Assembly (NCBI RefSeq): GCF_900114035.1
Contig: NZ_FORP01000004.1
Location: 304,400 to 368,399 of the forward strand
Direction of reading: 5' to 3'
DNA from: Amycolatopsis sacchari
GTDB lineage: Bacteria > Actinomycetota > Actinomycetes > Mycobacteriales > Pseudonocardiaceae
Length of the DNA stretch: 64,000 bases
Shown: piece after piece, positions 8,564 to 17,661 of the stretch
Numbering within the stretch: the stretch's first letter is position 1
Layout: the number at the start of each line of letters is the position of its first letter
Program-made: the position numbers and the translations under genes
The notes under the pieces: generated by a model
Database searches by the model: none
Told to the model about the DNA's origin: nothing
Seen by the model: the letters and a program-made list of their open reading frames with translations, nothing else

Positions 8564-9711
8564 GGGCGGTTCCGGTACGGGCGGAAGAACTCCCGCAGCT
8601 CCTCGACGTACAGCTCCGGTTCCTCGAACGGGGCGAAATGGCCGCCGCGCGGGAGTTCCCTGAAGTGCACGACGTTCGCGACGCGCTCGAGCCACGCTCG
8701 TGGCGGGTGGGCGAGATCGCCGGGGAACAGGGAGAAGCCGGACGGGACCTCGACGCGCCGGGCGTGCTGCTCGAGCGGGATCGCGGCGTTCGCGTGGTAC
8801 ATGCGCATCGACGAGCCGATCGTGCCCGTGAGCCAGTAGAGCATCACGTTCGTGAGGATCTCGTCCTTGGTGTAGCTGCGTTCCACGTCGCCACCGCAGT
8901 CGCTCCACGACCGCAGTTTCTCCACGATCCACGCGGCCAGCCCGGCCGGGGAATCGGTGAGGCCCACAGCCGCGGTCTGCGGCTTCGTCCGGTGCATCGC
9001 CGCATACGCGCCCTCCGCAGCGCCCCACGCCGCGGCGGCCCCCAGGAACGCGCGCTCCTCCGGCGCCAGATCCGCCGGATCTCCCTGGTACACCGGCATT
9101 CCCGCGTCGATGCGGTGCACCGCCACGACGCGGTCCGGGTGGTCGAGCGCCAGGAAACGGCTGACCCCGCTGCCGATGTCCCCGCCCGCCGCGCCGAACC
9201 GCTCGTACCCCAGCACGGTCATGAGGTCGGCCCACAACCCGGCGACGGCGATCGAATCCAGCGGGCGTGGCGGGTGGTCGGAGTAGCCGAAGCCGGGCAT
9301 GTCCGGCACCACCACGTCGAACGCGTCGGCCGGGTCGCCGCCGTGCGCACCGGGATCGGTCAGCAGCGGGATCACCTTGGTGTAGCGCCAGAACGAGTCC
9401 GGCCAGCCGTGGGCCAGCACCAGCGGCAGCGCGGGCCCGGCCGGCGCGACCGCCCTGGCGTGCACGAAGTGGATACCTAATCCGCCCAGCCGGACGCGGA
9501 ACCGCGGCAGCGCGGCGAGTTCCGCCTCCCGCGCCGGCCAGTCGAACCCGTCGGCCCAGTACCCGGCCAGCTCACGCAGGTAGGCGACGTCCGCGCCCAG
9601 CGTCCACCCGGCGTCCTCGGGCGCGTCGGGCCAGCGAGTCGCGCGGAGGCGGGCACGCAGGTCCGACAGCTCCTCTTCCGAGGTGCGGCGGGTGAACGGC
9701 TGCGGGGTCAT
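8551..9711 (-). CDS. Epoxide hydrolase, EHN-domain alpha/beta hydrolase
   Basis: A 386-residue protein with an N-terminal EHN segment (residues 1-110, with LRARLRATRWPDAP) followed by an alpha/beta hydrolase. HGWPDSFW is the HGxP oxyanion motif. The nucleophilic Asp is in GGDIGSG and the catalytic His in GGHFAPFEEPE. This Asp-type triad fits hydrolysis of epoxides to diols through a covalent ester. The ATG at 9711 overlaps the stop of the upstream coiled-coil protein gene in an ATGA, so I prefer it over the GTG at 9723. Despite that coupling, nothing else ties it to secretion, and the link to the WXG cluster may be accidental. Confidence 0.9.
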   Translation of the reverse strand: MTPQPFTRRTSEEELSDLRARLRATRWPDAPEDAGWTLGADVAYLRELAGYWADGFDWPAREAELAALPRFRVRLGGLGIHFVHARAVAPAGPALPLVLAHGWPDSFWRYTKVIPLLTDPGAHGGDPADAFDVVVPDMPGFGYSDHPPRPLDSIAVAGLWADLMTVLGYERFGAAGGDIGSGVSRFLALDHPDRVVAVHRIDAGMPVYQGDPADLAPEERAFLGAAAAWGAAEGAYAAMHRTKPQTAAVGLTDSPAGLAAWIVEKLRSWSDCGGDVERSYTKDEILTNVMLYWLTGTIGSSMRMYHANAAIPLEQHARRVEVPSGFSLFPGDLAHPPRAWLERVANVVHFRELPRGGHFAPFEEPELYVEELREFFRPYRNRPQVR

Positions 9712-10142
9712 TCGTCGCGCCACCGGTTGTTGAGGAAGTCGTCGTCGTCATCCTCGTCGAGTTCGCTCGCCCTGGCGCGGGTGCTGCGGCGTGGAACCGG
9801 GGCGGGCGGCGGCGGGGGCGGTGCCACCTCCTGCGGGGCGGGCGGGGCGGGCGGGGGCGGCGGCGGGACAGTTTCCTCGTCGGCCTCGGACTCCGCGAAG
9901 CCCTCGGGCTCGAAGTCCAGCTCCTGCACCGAATCCGGGCGCTCCTCCTCGGCCTCGCGCCGCCCCAGCTCCCGCCGGTGCTGGAGGTAGCGCTCGGCGG
10001 CCTGGGCCTGCTTCGTCATGTACTCGTGTGCCTCGGCCTTGATCTCCACGGCCTGCCGCTGGTGCAGCGCGTGCCGGTCGGCCTGCTCGCGGACCAGGCC
10101 GGCCATCGCCGCCTTCAGCCGCTGGACGTCGTCGGTGACCAT
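9708..10142 (-). CDS. Coiled-coil and Pro-rich protein of the WXG cluster
   Basis: A 144-residue protein starting at ATG 10142, with a GAGGAGGAG ribosome-binding site. Residues 1-70 (VQRLKAAMAGLVREQADRH onward) look like an amphipathic, coiled-coil-forming helix. Then come an acidic stretch, two Pro runs (PPPPPPAPPAP, PPPPPPAPVP) and an acidic end with DEDDDDDF. Nothing catalytic is visible. It follows the large WXG-associated protein by about 20 bp, so it probably belongs to the same transcript and may be a partner or chaperone for it. It has no signal peptide. I do not recognise a named family. Confidence 0.75.
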   Translation of the reverse strand: MVTDDVQRLKAAMAGLVREQADRHALHQRQAVEIKAEAHEYMTKQAQAAERYLQHRRELGRREAEEERPDSVQELDFEPEGFAESEADEETVPPPPPPAPPAPQEVAPPPPPPAPVPRRSTRARASELDEDDDDDFLNNRWRDE

Positions 10143-10161
10143 CTGCTCCTCCTCGATCCGC

Positions 10162-13100
10162 TCAGCCGCGCCGGCGCTTGGCGGGCTTTTCCTCGTCCTC
10201 GTCCAGCGAACCGATGATGCGGGGCCCCGGTTTCTCGCCGCCGTCGAAGATACCGCCGTCGATCCGGTACGCCCGCGAGCTGCGCTCGGTGTTCTCGCCA
10301 CCGCCGCCGCCGGCGCCCATGGCCCCCATGCCGCCCATCGGCATGCCGCTCATGCCCGTGGCGGGCTGGCCTGCCACGCCGGCGGGAGTGGCCCCGGCCT
10401 GGACGCCGAGCCCCGCGGGGTCCCCGGGGTGCGCGCCGACGGCGATGCCGGTCTGGGCACCCGCCGCCAGCGACACGGTCTCGCCGGTCGCCGGCGTGAC
10501 GCCGCCGAGGTCGGCGGCGGGCAGGTCGGGCACGGCGCCCCCGCCACCCCCGCCACCGCCGGAAAAGTCCGTGTCGGGCAGGTCGGGCACCGCGCCGCCA
10601 CCGCCGCCACCGGAGAAGTCGGTGTCGGGCAGGTCGGGCACGGCGCCGTCGCCGGCCGGGAGGTCGGGCAGCTCGGGAGCGTGGAAGCCGGGCACGGACG
10701 CGTGGCTTTCGTCGGGCAGCTCCGCACCCGGGGCCAGCTGCGAGGCCACGTCGTGCAGCGGCGACCGGCCGCTGTGCTCCTCACCCAGGGTGTAGGTCGT
10801 CGGCTCGCCCTTCCCGTCGTCGACGGTGACGACGGTCGGGCCGTCGGGACCGTCGGGGCGCTCCGCGGTGATCTTGAGGTCACCGTCCTGGATGTGGATC
10901 TTGCCGTCGGGTCCGGGGCGGTAGACCCCGTCGGCACCCTTGCCGTCAGCGTCGCCGCCGCTGTCGGCGCCGTCCGTGCCGCCGGTGCCGTCCTCGGGCC
11001 AGTCGAGCTTGAAGTCCTTGGGGGTGCCGGAGCCGTCGTCGACGGTGATCTCCATCTTCCCCTCGGAGTCGGGCTCGGTCATCTCGAAGGTCTTGCCGCC
11101 CTGCTCGACCTTGAGGTGGTCGAGGTCCTCGTCGCCGGAGTCGCCGTCGCCGCCCTTGAAACCGTTCTCGCCGTCGAGGCTGTCGGTACCGCCGAGGGTG
11201 TCGCCGGGGTCGGTCTTGATCGGGTCGCCGTCCTGGAACCCGCTGCCCGTGTCCAGCGACGGGATGTCCGGGATGGAGGCGCCGCCGCCGGAACCCGAAC
11301 CGCCACCCGCGCCGGAGTCCGTCTTGATCGGGTCACCGTCCTGGAACCCGCTGCCCGTGTCCAGGGGCGGGATGTTCGGCATCGAGGCGCCGCCGCCCGA
11401 ACCGCCACCGGTCGACGACGGGATGTCGGGCAGGGAGACACCCGAACCCCCCGTGCCCGGATCGGTCTTGATCGGCTCGCCGTCCTGGAAACCACCGCCG
11501 GTGTCCAGCGGGGGGATGTTCGGCACCGAAGCGCCACCGCCCGAGCCGCCACCCGTCTTGCCCGGGCTGCCGCTCTGGAAGCCGCTGGTGTCCAGGGGCG
11601 GGATGTTCGGCACCGAAACGCCACCACCCGAACCCGAGCCACCGCCCGAGGTGGAACCGGGAGGCGGGATGTTCGGGACGGAGGCTCCTCCGCCCGAACC
11701 GCCTGAGTCGCCCGAGCCGCCGGCGTCGCTCGGGTCGGTCTGGATGGGGGCACCTTGGTAGGAGCTGCCGCCCGTATCGAGCGGCGGGATGTTCGGCACG
11801 GGAGCGCCGCCACCGGAGCCGGACCCGCTGCCCGAACCGGAGCCGGACCCGCCTCCGTAGCCGCCGCCCGAACCACCGCCGTAGCCGGAGCCGCCGCCGG
11901 AGCCACTGCCCTCGCCCGAGCCGCCCGGGCCGCCGTAGCCCTCACCCGCGCCGTAACCCGAGCCGCTGCCGTCGCCCGAGCCGCCGCCGTAACCCGAACC
12001 CGAGCCGCCGTAACCCGAGCCGGAGCCGCCCCCGTAACCCGAGCCCGAACCGCCGCCGTAGCCGCCGTTCCCGGGGCCGGTGTACGAACTCCCGCTGCCG
12101 CCCGGGCCACCGGCACCACCGCCGGTCCCGGCGCCACCGGAACCCGTGCTCCCGGGCGTCTCGCCCGTGCCGAACTCGTTCTGCACCTTGCCCATGAACT
12201 CATCGAGCGTGGTGTAGGCCTGGTTGACCAGCTCCAGCGTGTTCTTGCACGTCTTGTCGAAGCCCGCGTAGATGACGTCCCACATCTCGGGGTTGAACTG
12301 CTTCTGGATCCACTGCTTGGCCAGGTCCTTGCCGTGGGCCTCGATGTCGTCGTCGTCGCAGCAGCCGTCGTCGTTGAGGGTCTCGACGAGGTTCGTGCCG
12401 AAGTTCAGGTCCATCCACCCGGCGATCTGCGCCAGGTCGTCCTTGCTGCCGTGCTCCCCGTTGGCGACCGCGATGACCTTCTGGGCCAGCTGGTAGTCGG
12501 CCTTGCCCACCTGGTTGGTGTACAGCTCGACGACGGCGTTGGCCTTGCCCTTGCACAGCTGGAAGACCGTGTTGGCCGCGGTCATCGTCGCCTCGCTCGC
12601 GGCCTCCAGCGTCTGCGCCAGCTTGACGGCCTTGGGCTGGATCTTCTCGTTGTAGTGGTCGGAGGCGGCGTCGGCACCGGCACCGCTCCACGTCTGGAAC
12701 AGCGTGCTCAGCGCGGTGCCCGTGTCCTTGGCCGTCTGGTCGACCGACTGCGACCCGGTCTTGAAGTGCTCGGCGTCGGCGACGAAACCCTGGAAGTTGA
12801 TGCCGCGCTGCTCGTCGAAGCGGCTCCTGATGTCCTTGTCCAGGTCCAGTGGCCGCGTGTTGCCCCGGCAGTCGTCCGGGATCTTCGCCAGCAGCGACCC
12901 GAACGTCTCGAACACCTTCAGCGCGGGCGCCGCCGCGTCGAAGATCTCGTCGGAGGTCTTGGTGCCGCCTCCCCCGGTGGCGGGTTCGTGCTTGTCCTCG
13001 AGCTGGGTCTTCCCGTCGTTGACGGCCTTCTGTTCCTGGTTGCTGTTGTAGCCCGCCTGGTCACCCTGCTTCTTCGCCTCGTCGAAGGTGTCGTCGAGGG

Positions 13101-13272
13101 GCTGGGCGAAGAACGGGAACCCGTTGTAGGCGTTGAGGTACTTCCGGACCTCGTCCTCCGACGGGTCGGTGCCGTGCTCGGCGAACCAGCTGCTGATCAG
13201 CGAGGTCTTGTTGCCCGGCGGCACGGCCGGGTCGTCCAGCAGCGCCTTGACCTCTTCCCACGTGTGCGCCAT
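10162..13272 (-). CDS. Large WXG-associated Gly/Ser-rich repeat protein
   Basis: The ATG at 13272 (MAHTWEEVKALLDD) starts a 1036-residue protein. Residues 1-330 are mostly helical and include a WXG-like block (TLFQTWSGAGADAASDHYNEK). About 100 residues rich in Gly-Ser-Tyr follow (GSGYGGGSG repeats). Then come about seven copies of a motif like VPNIPPLDTG-FQDGDPIKTDP, an acidic segment that may be a small beta domain (KFEMTEPDSEGKMEITVDDG-like), three copies of AVPDLPDTDFSGGGG, and a Met/Gly-rich, basic C-terminus. Such proteins are exported by or associated with type VII secretion, but no EccC-type ATPase lies in the window. Its ATG overlaps the stop of the small WXG gene. Confidence 0.85.
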   Translation of the reverse strand: MAHTWEEVKALLDDPAVPPGNKTSLISSWFAEHGTDPSEDEVRKYLNAYNGFPFFAQPLDDTFDEAKKQGDQAGYNSNQEQKAVNDGKTQLEDKHEPATGGGGTKTSDEIFDAAAPALKVFETFGSLLAKIPDDCRGNTRPLDLDKDIRSRFDEQRGINFQGFVADAEHFKTGSQSVDQTAKDTGTALSTLFQTWSGAGADAASDHYNEKIQPKAVKLAQTLEAASEATMTAANTVFQLCKGKANAVVELYTNQVGKADYQLAQKVIAVANGEHGSKDDLAQIAGWMDLNFGTNLVETLNDDGCCDDDDIEAHGKDLAKQWIQKQFNPEMWDVIYAGFDKTCKNTLELVNQAYTTLDEFMGKVQNEFGTGETPGSTGSGGAGTGGGAGGPGGSGSSYTGPGNGGYGGGSGSGYGGGSGSGYGGSGSGYGGGSGDGSGSGYGAGEGYGGPGGSGEGSGSGGGSGYGGGSGGGYGGGSGSGSGSGSGSGGGAPVPNIPPLDTGGSSYQGAPIQTDPSDAGGSGDSGGSGGGASVPNIPPPGSTSGGGSGSGGGVSVPNIPPLDTSGFQSGSPGKTGGGSGGGASVPNIPPLDTGGGFQDGEPIKTDPGTGGSGVSLPDIPSSTGGGSGGGASMPNIPPLDTGSGFQDGDPIKTDSGAGGGSGSGGGASIPDIPSLDTGSGFQDGDPIKTDPGDTLGGTDSLDGENGFKGGDGDSGDEDLDHLKVEQGGKTFEMTEPDSEGKMEITVDDGSGTPKDFKLDWPEDGTGGTDGADSGGDADGKGADGVYRPGPDGKIHIQDGDLKITAERPDGPDGPTVVTVDDGKGEPTTYTLGEEHSGRSPLHDVASQLAPGAELPDESHASVPGFHAPELPDLPAGDGAVPDLPDTDFSGGGGGGAVPDLPDTDFSGGGGGGGGAVPDLPAADLGGVTPATGETVSLAAGAQTGIAVGAHPGDPAGLGVQAGATPAGVAGQPATGMSGMPMGGMGAMGAGGGGGENTERSSRAYRIDGGIFDGGEKPGPRIIGSLDEDEEKPAKRRRG

Positions 13273-13583
13273 CAGAGGGTCCCCGCGTTCCCGATCGCCC
13301 CGGACTGGGTGTACTCGTTCTGCCCGTAGGCCTGCCCGCTGGAGCCGATGTTGGCGCCGAAGCTGCCGAGCGTCGTGCCGTAGCCGGTCAGCGACTCCCA
13401 CAGCTTCTGCACGCCGGCGGTGTACTTGGTGGCGTGATCGCCGTGCGCCCTGCCGAACCCGGCGGCGTTCAGCACCGTGGTCTGCATGTCCGAGTTGTTC
13501 TCCGGCAGGTCCTCCGCCAGCCGGCTGATGGTCTTCGACGCCGTCGCCATCGCGTCGGTGCTCGCGGTGTACCCGCCGCTCAT
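13272..13583 (-). CDS. WXG100-type small helical protein
   Basis: A 103-residue protein with two predicted helices separated near residue 50. The first holds MATASKTISRLAEDLPENN and the second KYTAGVQKLWESLTGYGTTL. It has no signal peptide or membrane helix and is close in size to EsxA/EsxB-type proteins, though a strict central WXG is replaced by the AAGFGRA turn. It starts at ATG 13583 and ends in a TGATG overlap with the large protein, so the two are probably made together and may pair in the way Esx partners do. The promoter should lie in 13584-13700. Confidence 0.75.
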   Translation of the reverse strand: MSGGYTASTDAMATASKTISRLAEDLPENNSDMQTTVLNAAGFGRAHGDHATKYTAGVQKLWESLTGYGTTLGSFGANIGSSGQAYGQNEYTQSGAIGNAGTL

Positions 13584-13697
13584 GTACGCCAGCTCCCCTG
13601 GTCAAGTGGTCCAGACGATGGTGGGACGGAACGCGGCCCCCGTCGGTTCGGTTGCACACGCAACGGATTCGATCATCGTCACCGCCGACCCTAACGC

Positions 13698-13713
13698 GCC
13701 TGTCCGAACAGGC
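13698..13713. promoter_or_regulatory. Inverted repeat GCCTGT-N4-ACAGGC between divergent genes
   Basis: A perfect 6-bp inverted repeat with a 4-base centre lies about 115 bp upstream of the WXG cluster and about 115 bp upstream of the acyltransferase gene. A related half-site (CTGCCTGTCCGG) occurs at about 13744-13755. It could be an operator shared by the two divergent transcripts. A role is not proved. Confidence 0.35.
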
Positions 13714-13827
13714 GGGGCAGACTTCCCGTGACGGCCAGGTGAACTGCCTGTCCGGTCACCCCGCCTGCGACAGAACCGCGACCTGGCGCGGGCGGCGCGG
13801 GGACACCCGCCCGGCACGCTCGCCGGC

Positions 13828-15006
13828 ATGGATCCGGCTGATCGACTCGCCTCCCCGCCGCGGACGGCCGCCCGGAAGGCGCACCTGCCCGCGCTGGACG
13901 GGCTGCGCGGGGTCGCCATCCTCGGGGTGCTGCTGTTCCACACCGGTCACCTGCCCGGCGGGTTCCTCGGCGTGGACCTGTTCTTCGCCCTCTCCGGCTA
14001 CCTGATCACGGACCTCCTGCTGCGGGAGGCCGGCGCGACCGGGACCGTGTCGCTCGCCGCCTTCTGGGGCCGCCGGGTCCGCCGCCTGCTGCCCGCGCTC
14101 GCGCTCGTGCTCGCCGTGGTCACGGTCGTCGTCCGGCTGGCGGGCGAGCCCGATCTCGTGCGGACCACGCTCGCGGACGGGCCGTGGGTGCAGGCGAACC
14201 TCGTCAACTGGCACCTGCTCGCCGAATCCGCGAGCTACTGGGACCGCTTCGGGCCCGGCCGGGTGTTCGAGCACCTGTGGAGCATCGCCGTCGAGGAGCA
14301 GTTCTACCTCGTGTGGCCGGTGCTCGTGCTGCTCATCGCCCGGTCCGGCCGCCGCGTGCACGCCCGCGTCGCACTCGCGGCGGTGGTGATCTCCGTGGCG
14401 TCGGTGGTGCTGATGGCCGTGCTCGCCGACCCCGCCGATCCGACGCGGGTCTACACCGGCACCGACACCCGCGCGTTCTCGCTGCTGCTGGGCGCGCTGG
14501 CCGCGACCGCACCCGTGCGGAAAGCGCTTTCACGGCTGCCGGGCGCGGTGCAGCTGCTCCCGGCGGCGGCCGTCGCGGTGGTGTGGGCGCTCGCCGACGG
14601 GATGCACTCGCAGTGGCTGTTCACCGGCGGGCTGTTCGCCTACTCGCTCACCGCGTCCGCCCTCATCGGGCTCTGCGCGGCGGCCCCGCACGGCCGGGTC
14701 GCGACGGTACTGGCCTGGAAACCGTTGCGGTGGCTGGGCTCGGTGTCCTACAGCCTGTACCTGTGGCACTGGCCGGTGATCGTGCTGCTCTCCCCCGAGC
14801 GGACGCTCCTGGTGTTCGCGGTGTCGATCACGCTCGCCGCGTTGTCGAAGTACCTGGTCGAAGACCCGGTCCGCTTCCGGGCGCGGTGGGCGAGGGGACG
14901 CCGCGGGGTGTACGCCTTCACCGGTCTCATGCTCTCGCTCGCGATCCTGTGGCTGGCCGTGCCGGCGCCCCCTCCCCCGGTCGTCGACCTCACCGGCCTC
15001 ACCTGA
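13828..15006 (+). CDS. Acyltransferase 3 family membrane protein (OafA/YrhL-like)
   Basis: A 392-residue polytopic protein. LPALDGLRGVAILGVLLFHTG contains the conserved Arg and catalytic His of acyltransferase-3 proteins. FLGVDLFFALSGYLIT and RRVRRLLPAL follow, then about ten membrane helices ending near residue 385. These enzymes O-acetylate envelope glycans or other extracellular acceptors. Many homologues have a C-terminal SGNH domain that is absent here, and a separate SGNH lipoprotein is encoded at 17662, which could act in its place. The 3' end overlaps that of the lipoprotein gene on the other strand by 8 bp. The start is the ATG at 13828. Confidence 0.88.
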   Translation: MDPADRLASPPRTAARKAHLPALDGLRGVAILGVLLFHTGHLPGGFLGVDLFFALSGYLITDLLLREAGATGTVSLAAFWGRRVRRLLPALALVLAVVTVVVRLAGEPDLVRTTLADGPWVQANLVNWHLLAESASYWDRFGPGRVFEHLWSIAVEEQFYLVWPVLVLLIARSGRRVHARVALAAVVISVASVVLMAVLADPADPTRVYTGTDTRAFSLLLGALAATAPVRKALSRLPGAVQLLPAAAVAVVWALADGMHSQWLFTGGLFAYSLTASALIGLCAAAPHGRVATVLAWKPLRWLGSVSYSLYLWHWPVIVLLSPERTLLVFAVSITLAALSKYLVEDPVRFRARWARGRRGVYAFTGLMLSLAILWLAVPAPPPPVVDLTGLT

Positions 15007-15475
15007 TCAGCGGGCAGTGCCGCGGTGCCTCCGAGCCCGGGGCGGGGTGGACGAAGCCGAGCTGCACCGCCGTCTGCCTGGACCCCCCGCTTTGGACGTG
15101 CACGCCGAGCGCCGTGCAGACGATCTGGTCCGCTCCCCGCGGGGTCACGTCCTGCGGGTCCAGCGGCAGGATGATCCGCAGCGCCTCCGGCACGGTCGTC
15201 ACGATGACCCGCGTCATCCCATGGGCCTGGATCTCCGTGTGCAGCCGGTCCCCGCCGGAACCGGGCCCGGTCAGCAGCAGGGACACCGCCTCGGTCACCG
15301 AGCCGAGGTGCCCGCTGCCGCGCAGCTGCGGCCGGAGCGCGCCGGTGCCGTCGACGAAGTACAGCGTGACCCCGGGCGCGAGGCCGGTCGGCGCGTCACC
15401 GGCATCGGTCACGCCGGAGGGCCGCACCCCGCACCCGGCGAGGAGCAGCAGCACCACCAGCAGGATCCCCCTCAT
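14999..15475 (-). CDS. GerMN-like lipoprotein
   Basis: A 158-residue lipoprotein precursor. Residues 1-15 form a signal peptide ending in the lipobox LLAGC, so Cys15 is likely lipidated. The mature part (TLYFVDGTGALRPQLR, VTEAVSLLLTGP, RVIVTTVPEALRIILP) resembles a single GerMN (sporulation/germination-type) domain. The ATG overlaps the kinase stop in an ATGA. A kinase followed by a GerMN lipoprotein recalls mtrB-lpqB, where LpqB modulates the kinase from outside the membrane, so I infer a similar sensory role here. It is much smaller than LpqB and has no beta-propeller. Confidence 0.8.
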   Translation of the reverse strand: MRGILLVVLLLLAGCGVRPSGVTDAGDAPTGLAPGVTLYFVDGTGALRPQLRGSGHLGSVTEAVSLLLTGPGSGGDRLHTEIQAHGMTRVIVTTVPEALRIILPLDPQDVTPRGADQIVCTALGVHVQSGGSRQTAVQLGFVHPAPGSEAPRHCPLIR

Positions 15476-16878
15476 CGCGCCTCCTCGCGGGGCAGGCGCA
15501 GCACGAACCGCGCCCCGCCGCCTTCGTCGTTGCCCGCCGTGAGCTCACCGCCGTGCAGCTGGGCGTTCTCCCGCGCGATCGCCAGCCCCAGCCCGCTGCC
15601 CGGGGTGCGGGTGCGTGCCGCGTCGGCCTTGTAGAAGCGGTCGAACACGTGCGGCAGCACCTCCCGCGGCAACCCCGGCCCGTGGTCGGTGACGACCACC
15701 GACAAGTCCTCTTCGGACACCCGGACGCGCACGCGCACCGGTGGCGCGCCGTGCCGCAGGGCGTTGCCGACGAGGTTGGCGACGATGACGTCCAGGCGCC
15801 GCCGGTCCAGCCGCAGCACGGCCGCCGCCGGGGCGTCGAGTTCGACCCGCCCGAGCCAGCCCCTGGCACGCAGGCAGTCCCGTACCGCGGTGGGCACGTC
15901 CACGTCCTCCAAGTGCAGTTGTGCGGTACCGGCGTCGAAGCGCGAGACCTCCATGAGGTCCTCGACGAGGCGCACCAGCCGCGCGGTCTCGGTGATCGCC
16001 AGCCGCGCGGACTCCCTGGCGTCCGGCTCCATGCCGTCCGCCGCGGCCGACAGCACCTCCATCACCGCGGTCAGCGTGCTCAGCGGGGTGCGCAGCTCGT
16101 GGGACACGTCGGCGGCGAACCGCCGGGCGTCGGCCTGCATCTGCCGCATCGCGGCCATCGACGTCTGCACCGACTCCGCCATCTCGTTGATCGTCACGGT
16201 CAGCTCGGCCAGCTCGTCGGCTCCCCTGGGTTCCGAGCGGGCGCCGAGGTCGCCCGCCGCGAGCCGGCGCGCGGTGTCGCGGAGCCTGCGGACCGGGCGC
16301 AGCACGCCGCGGGCCGCCAGCAGGGCCAGCAGCGCCGTGACCGGCAGCGTCAGCGCCGTGGTGATCCCCGCGGTCCGGGTGAGGTCGCCGACCTGCTGTT
16401 CGACGGCGGAGAGGTCGCGCACGGCGTACACCTCGACGCCGGAGGGCGTGCGCTTGCCGTCCGGCGCGGTGATCACGACGGGCATGCCCACGAGGAGCCA
16501 CGGTCTGCCCTCGGCGGTGATGCGCTGCGTGACGAGCCGCGCCCGCGACCGCACGGCGGCACGCAGCTCGGGGGTGAGGAGGGGGACTTCGGACCCCGAG
16601 GCGGAAGCCGCCGTTCCGTAGGTGACCAGGGCGTCGTCGCCGACGGCGCCGCGGAGCCGGTCGAGCGCCTCCTGGTCGGGCGGGTAGGTCAGCTCGGGCG
16701 CGATGGCGGTGATCTGCCCGGCGATGGTCTCGGTGAGGCGCCGCTGGGTGGACTCGACCAGCGACGAGCTCGCCGAGCCCGCGCTCGACCAGGCCGCCGC
16801 GGCGGCGCCGAGCACGGTGACCAGCGTGAACGCGACCAGCAGCCGGGCACGCAGCCCGCGTGGCCACAGCCGTCTCAT
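15472..16878 (-). CDS. Sensor histidine kinase
   Basis: A 468-residue two-pass membrane kinase. Helix 1 is at about residues 10-30, an extracytoplasmic sensor loop at 31-165, helix 2 at 170-190 and a HAMP domain at 190-245. The phospho-acceptor is His260 in ADVSHELRTPLS. The ATPase domain follows with N box (VANLVGNALRHGAP), G1 (TDHGPGLP) and G2 (GSGLGLAI). It autophosphorylates and should signal to the response regulator whose stop codon overlaps its ATG. The signal is unknown. The adjacent lipoprotein and the flanking acyltransferase and SGNH genes point to an envelope cue. Confidence 0.93.
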   Translation of the reverse strand: MRRLWPRGLRARLLVAFTLVTVLGAAAAAWSSAGSASSSLVESTQRRLTETIAGQITAIAPELTYPPDQEALDRLRGAVGDDALVTYGTAASASGSEVPLLTPELRAAVRSRARLVTQRITAEGRPWLLVGMPVVITAPDGKRTPSGVEVYAVRDLSAVEQQVGDLTRTAGITTALTLPVTALLALLAARGVLRPVRRLRDTARRLAAGDLGARSEPRGADELAELTVTINEMAESVQTSMAAMRQMQADARRFAADVSHELRTPLSTLTAVMEVLSAAADGMEPDARESARLAITETARLVRLVEDLMEVSRFDAGTAQLHLEDVDVPTAVRDCLRARGWLGRVELDAPAAAVLRLDRRRLDVIVANLVGNALRHGAPPVRVRVRVSEEDLSVVVTDHGPGLPREVLPHVFDRFYKADAARTRTPGSGLGLAIARENAQLHGGELTAGNDEGGGARFVLRLPREEAR

Positions 16879-17549
16879 ACCGGCCCGAAGCGGTAGCCGA
16901 AACCCCGCACGGTCTGGACGTAGACGGGAGCGGCCGGGTCGGTCTCGATCTTCGCGCGCAGCCGCTGCACGCAGTTGTCGACGAGCCGTGAGTCGCCGAG
17001 GTAGTCGTGCTCCCAGACCTCCTCCAGCAGCTGCTGACGCGTGAAGACCCGGCCGGGGGCGCGGGAAAGCGTCAGCAGCAACCGCAGTTCCGTTGGTGTC
17101 AGCGGCACCGGCTCACCGCTCAGCGACACGGTGAGCGCGGTGGTGTCGACGCGCAGCGCGCCGAAGGTCCGCACGCCGTCGGAGGCGCCCGCGCTGCGGC
17201 GCAGCACGGCCCGGATCCGGGCGTCCAGCACGGTCGGCTGCGCGGGCTTGACCACGTAGTCGTCCGCCCCCGCCGCGAGACCGCCGACGACGTCGTAGTC
17301 GTCGCCGCGGGCGGTCAGCATGATCACCGGCACCTCGCCGTCGGCCCGGATGCGGCGGCACACCTCGATCCCGTCGATGCCGGGCAGCATCAGGTCCAGC
17401 ACCACCAGGTCCGCCGGGGTCTCGCGGAGTGCGCGAAGCCCGTCCTCGCCGGTCTCGGCGGTGTGCACGTCGTGGCCGTGCCGGGACAACGCGAGCTGGA
17501 GCCCCCGCCGGACCAGTGGGTCGTCTTCGATGAGCAGGATCGCCGCCAC
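16875..17549 (-). CDS. OmpR-family response regulator
   Basis: A 224-residue two-domain regulator. The receiver domain (1-115) has the acidic pocket IEDDP, phospho-acceptor Asp52 in VVLDLMLPG, Thr in MLTARG and Lys in VVKPAQ. A winged helix follows with LTPTELRLLLTL and the recognition region RLVDNCVQRLRAKIE ending in VRGFGYRF. GTG 17549 is the best start because the receiver fold begins right there. Longer frames upstream lack sense. It is the first gene of the regulator-kinase-lipoprotein operon. Confidence 0.93.
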   Translation of the reverse strand: MAAILLIEDDPLVRRGLQLALSRHGHDVHTAETGEDGLRALRETPADLVVLDLMLPGIDGIEVCRRIRADGEVPVIMLTARGDDYDVVGGLAAGADDYVVKPAQPTVLDARIRAVLRRSAGASDGVRTFGALRVDTTALTVSLSGEPVPLTPTELRLLLTLSRAPGRVFTRQQLLEEVWEHDYLGDSRLVDNCVQRLRAKIETDPAAPVYVQTVRGFGYRFGPV

Positions 17550-17661
17550 GGGGCCAGTATCGACGACCCCCGCGCGCCGTGCGGCAGGCGCCGGGTTCCT
17601 GCGACACAACCGGGACACGACGGCGGAACCCGTGGGACGCCACGACGGCACCGTGGCGGCC

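Noticed and set aside
9708..9723. GTG 9723 as start of the epoxide hydrolase
   Set aside because: ATG 9711 overlaps the previous stop in an ATGA, the pattern used repeatedly here, and adds no loss of conserved sequence.
10162..13659. N-terminal extension of the large WXG-associated protein to 13659
   Set aside because: The extra residues are antisense-like and overlap the small WXG gene in another frame. ATG 13272 with its TGATG overlap is the natural start.
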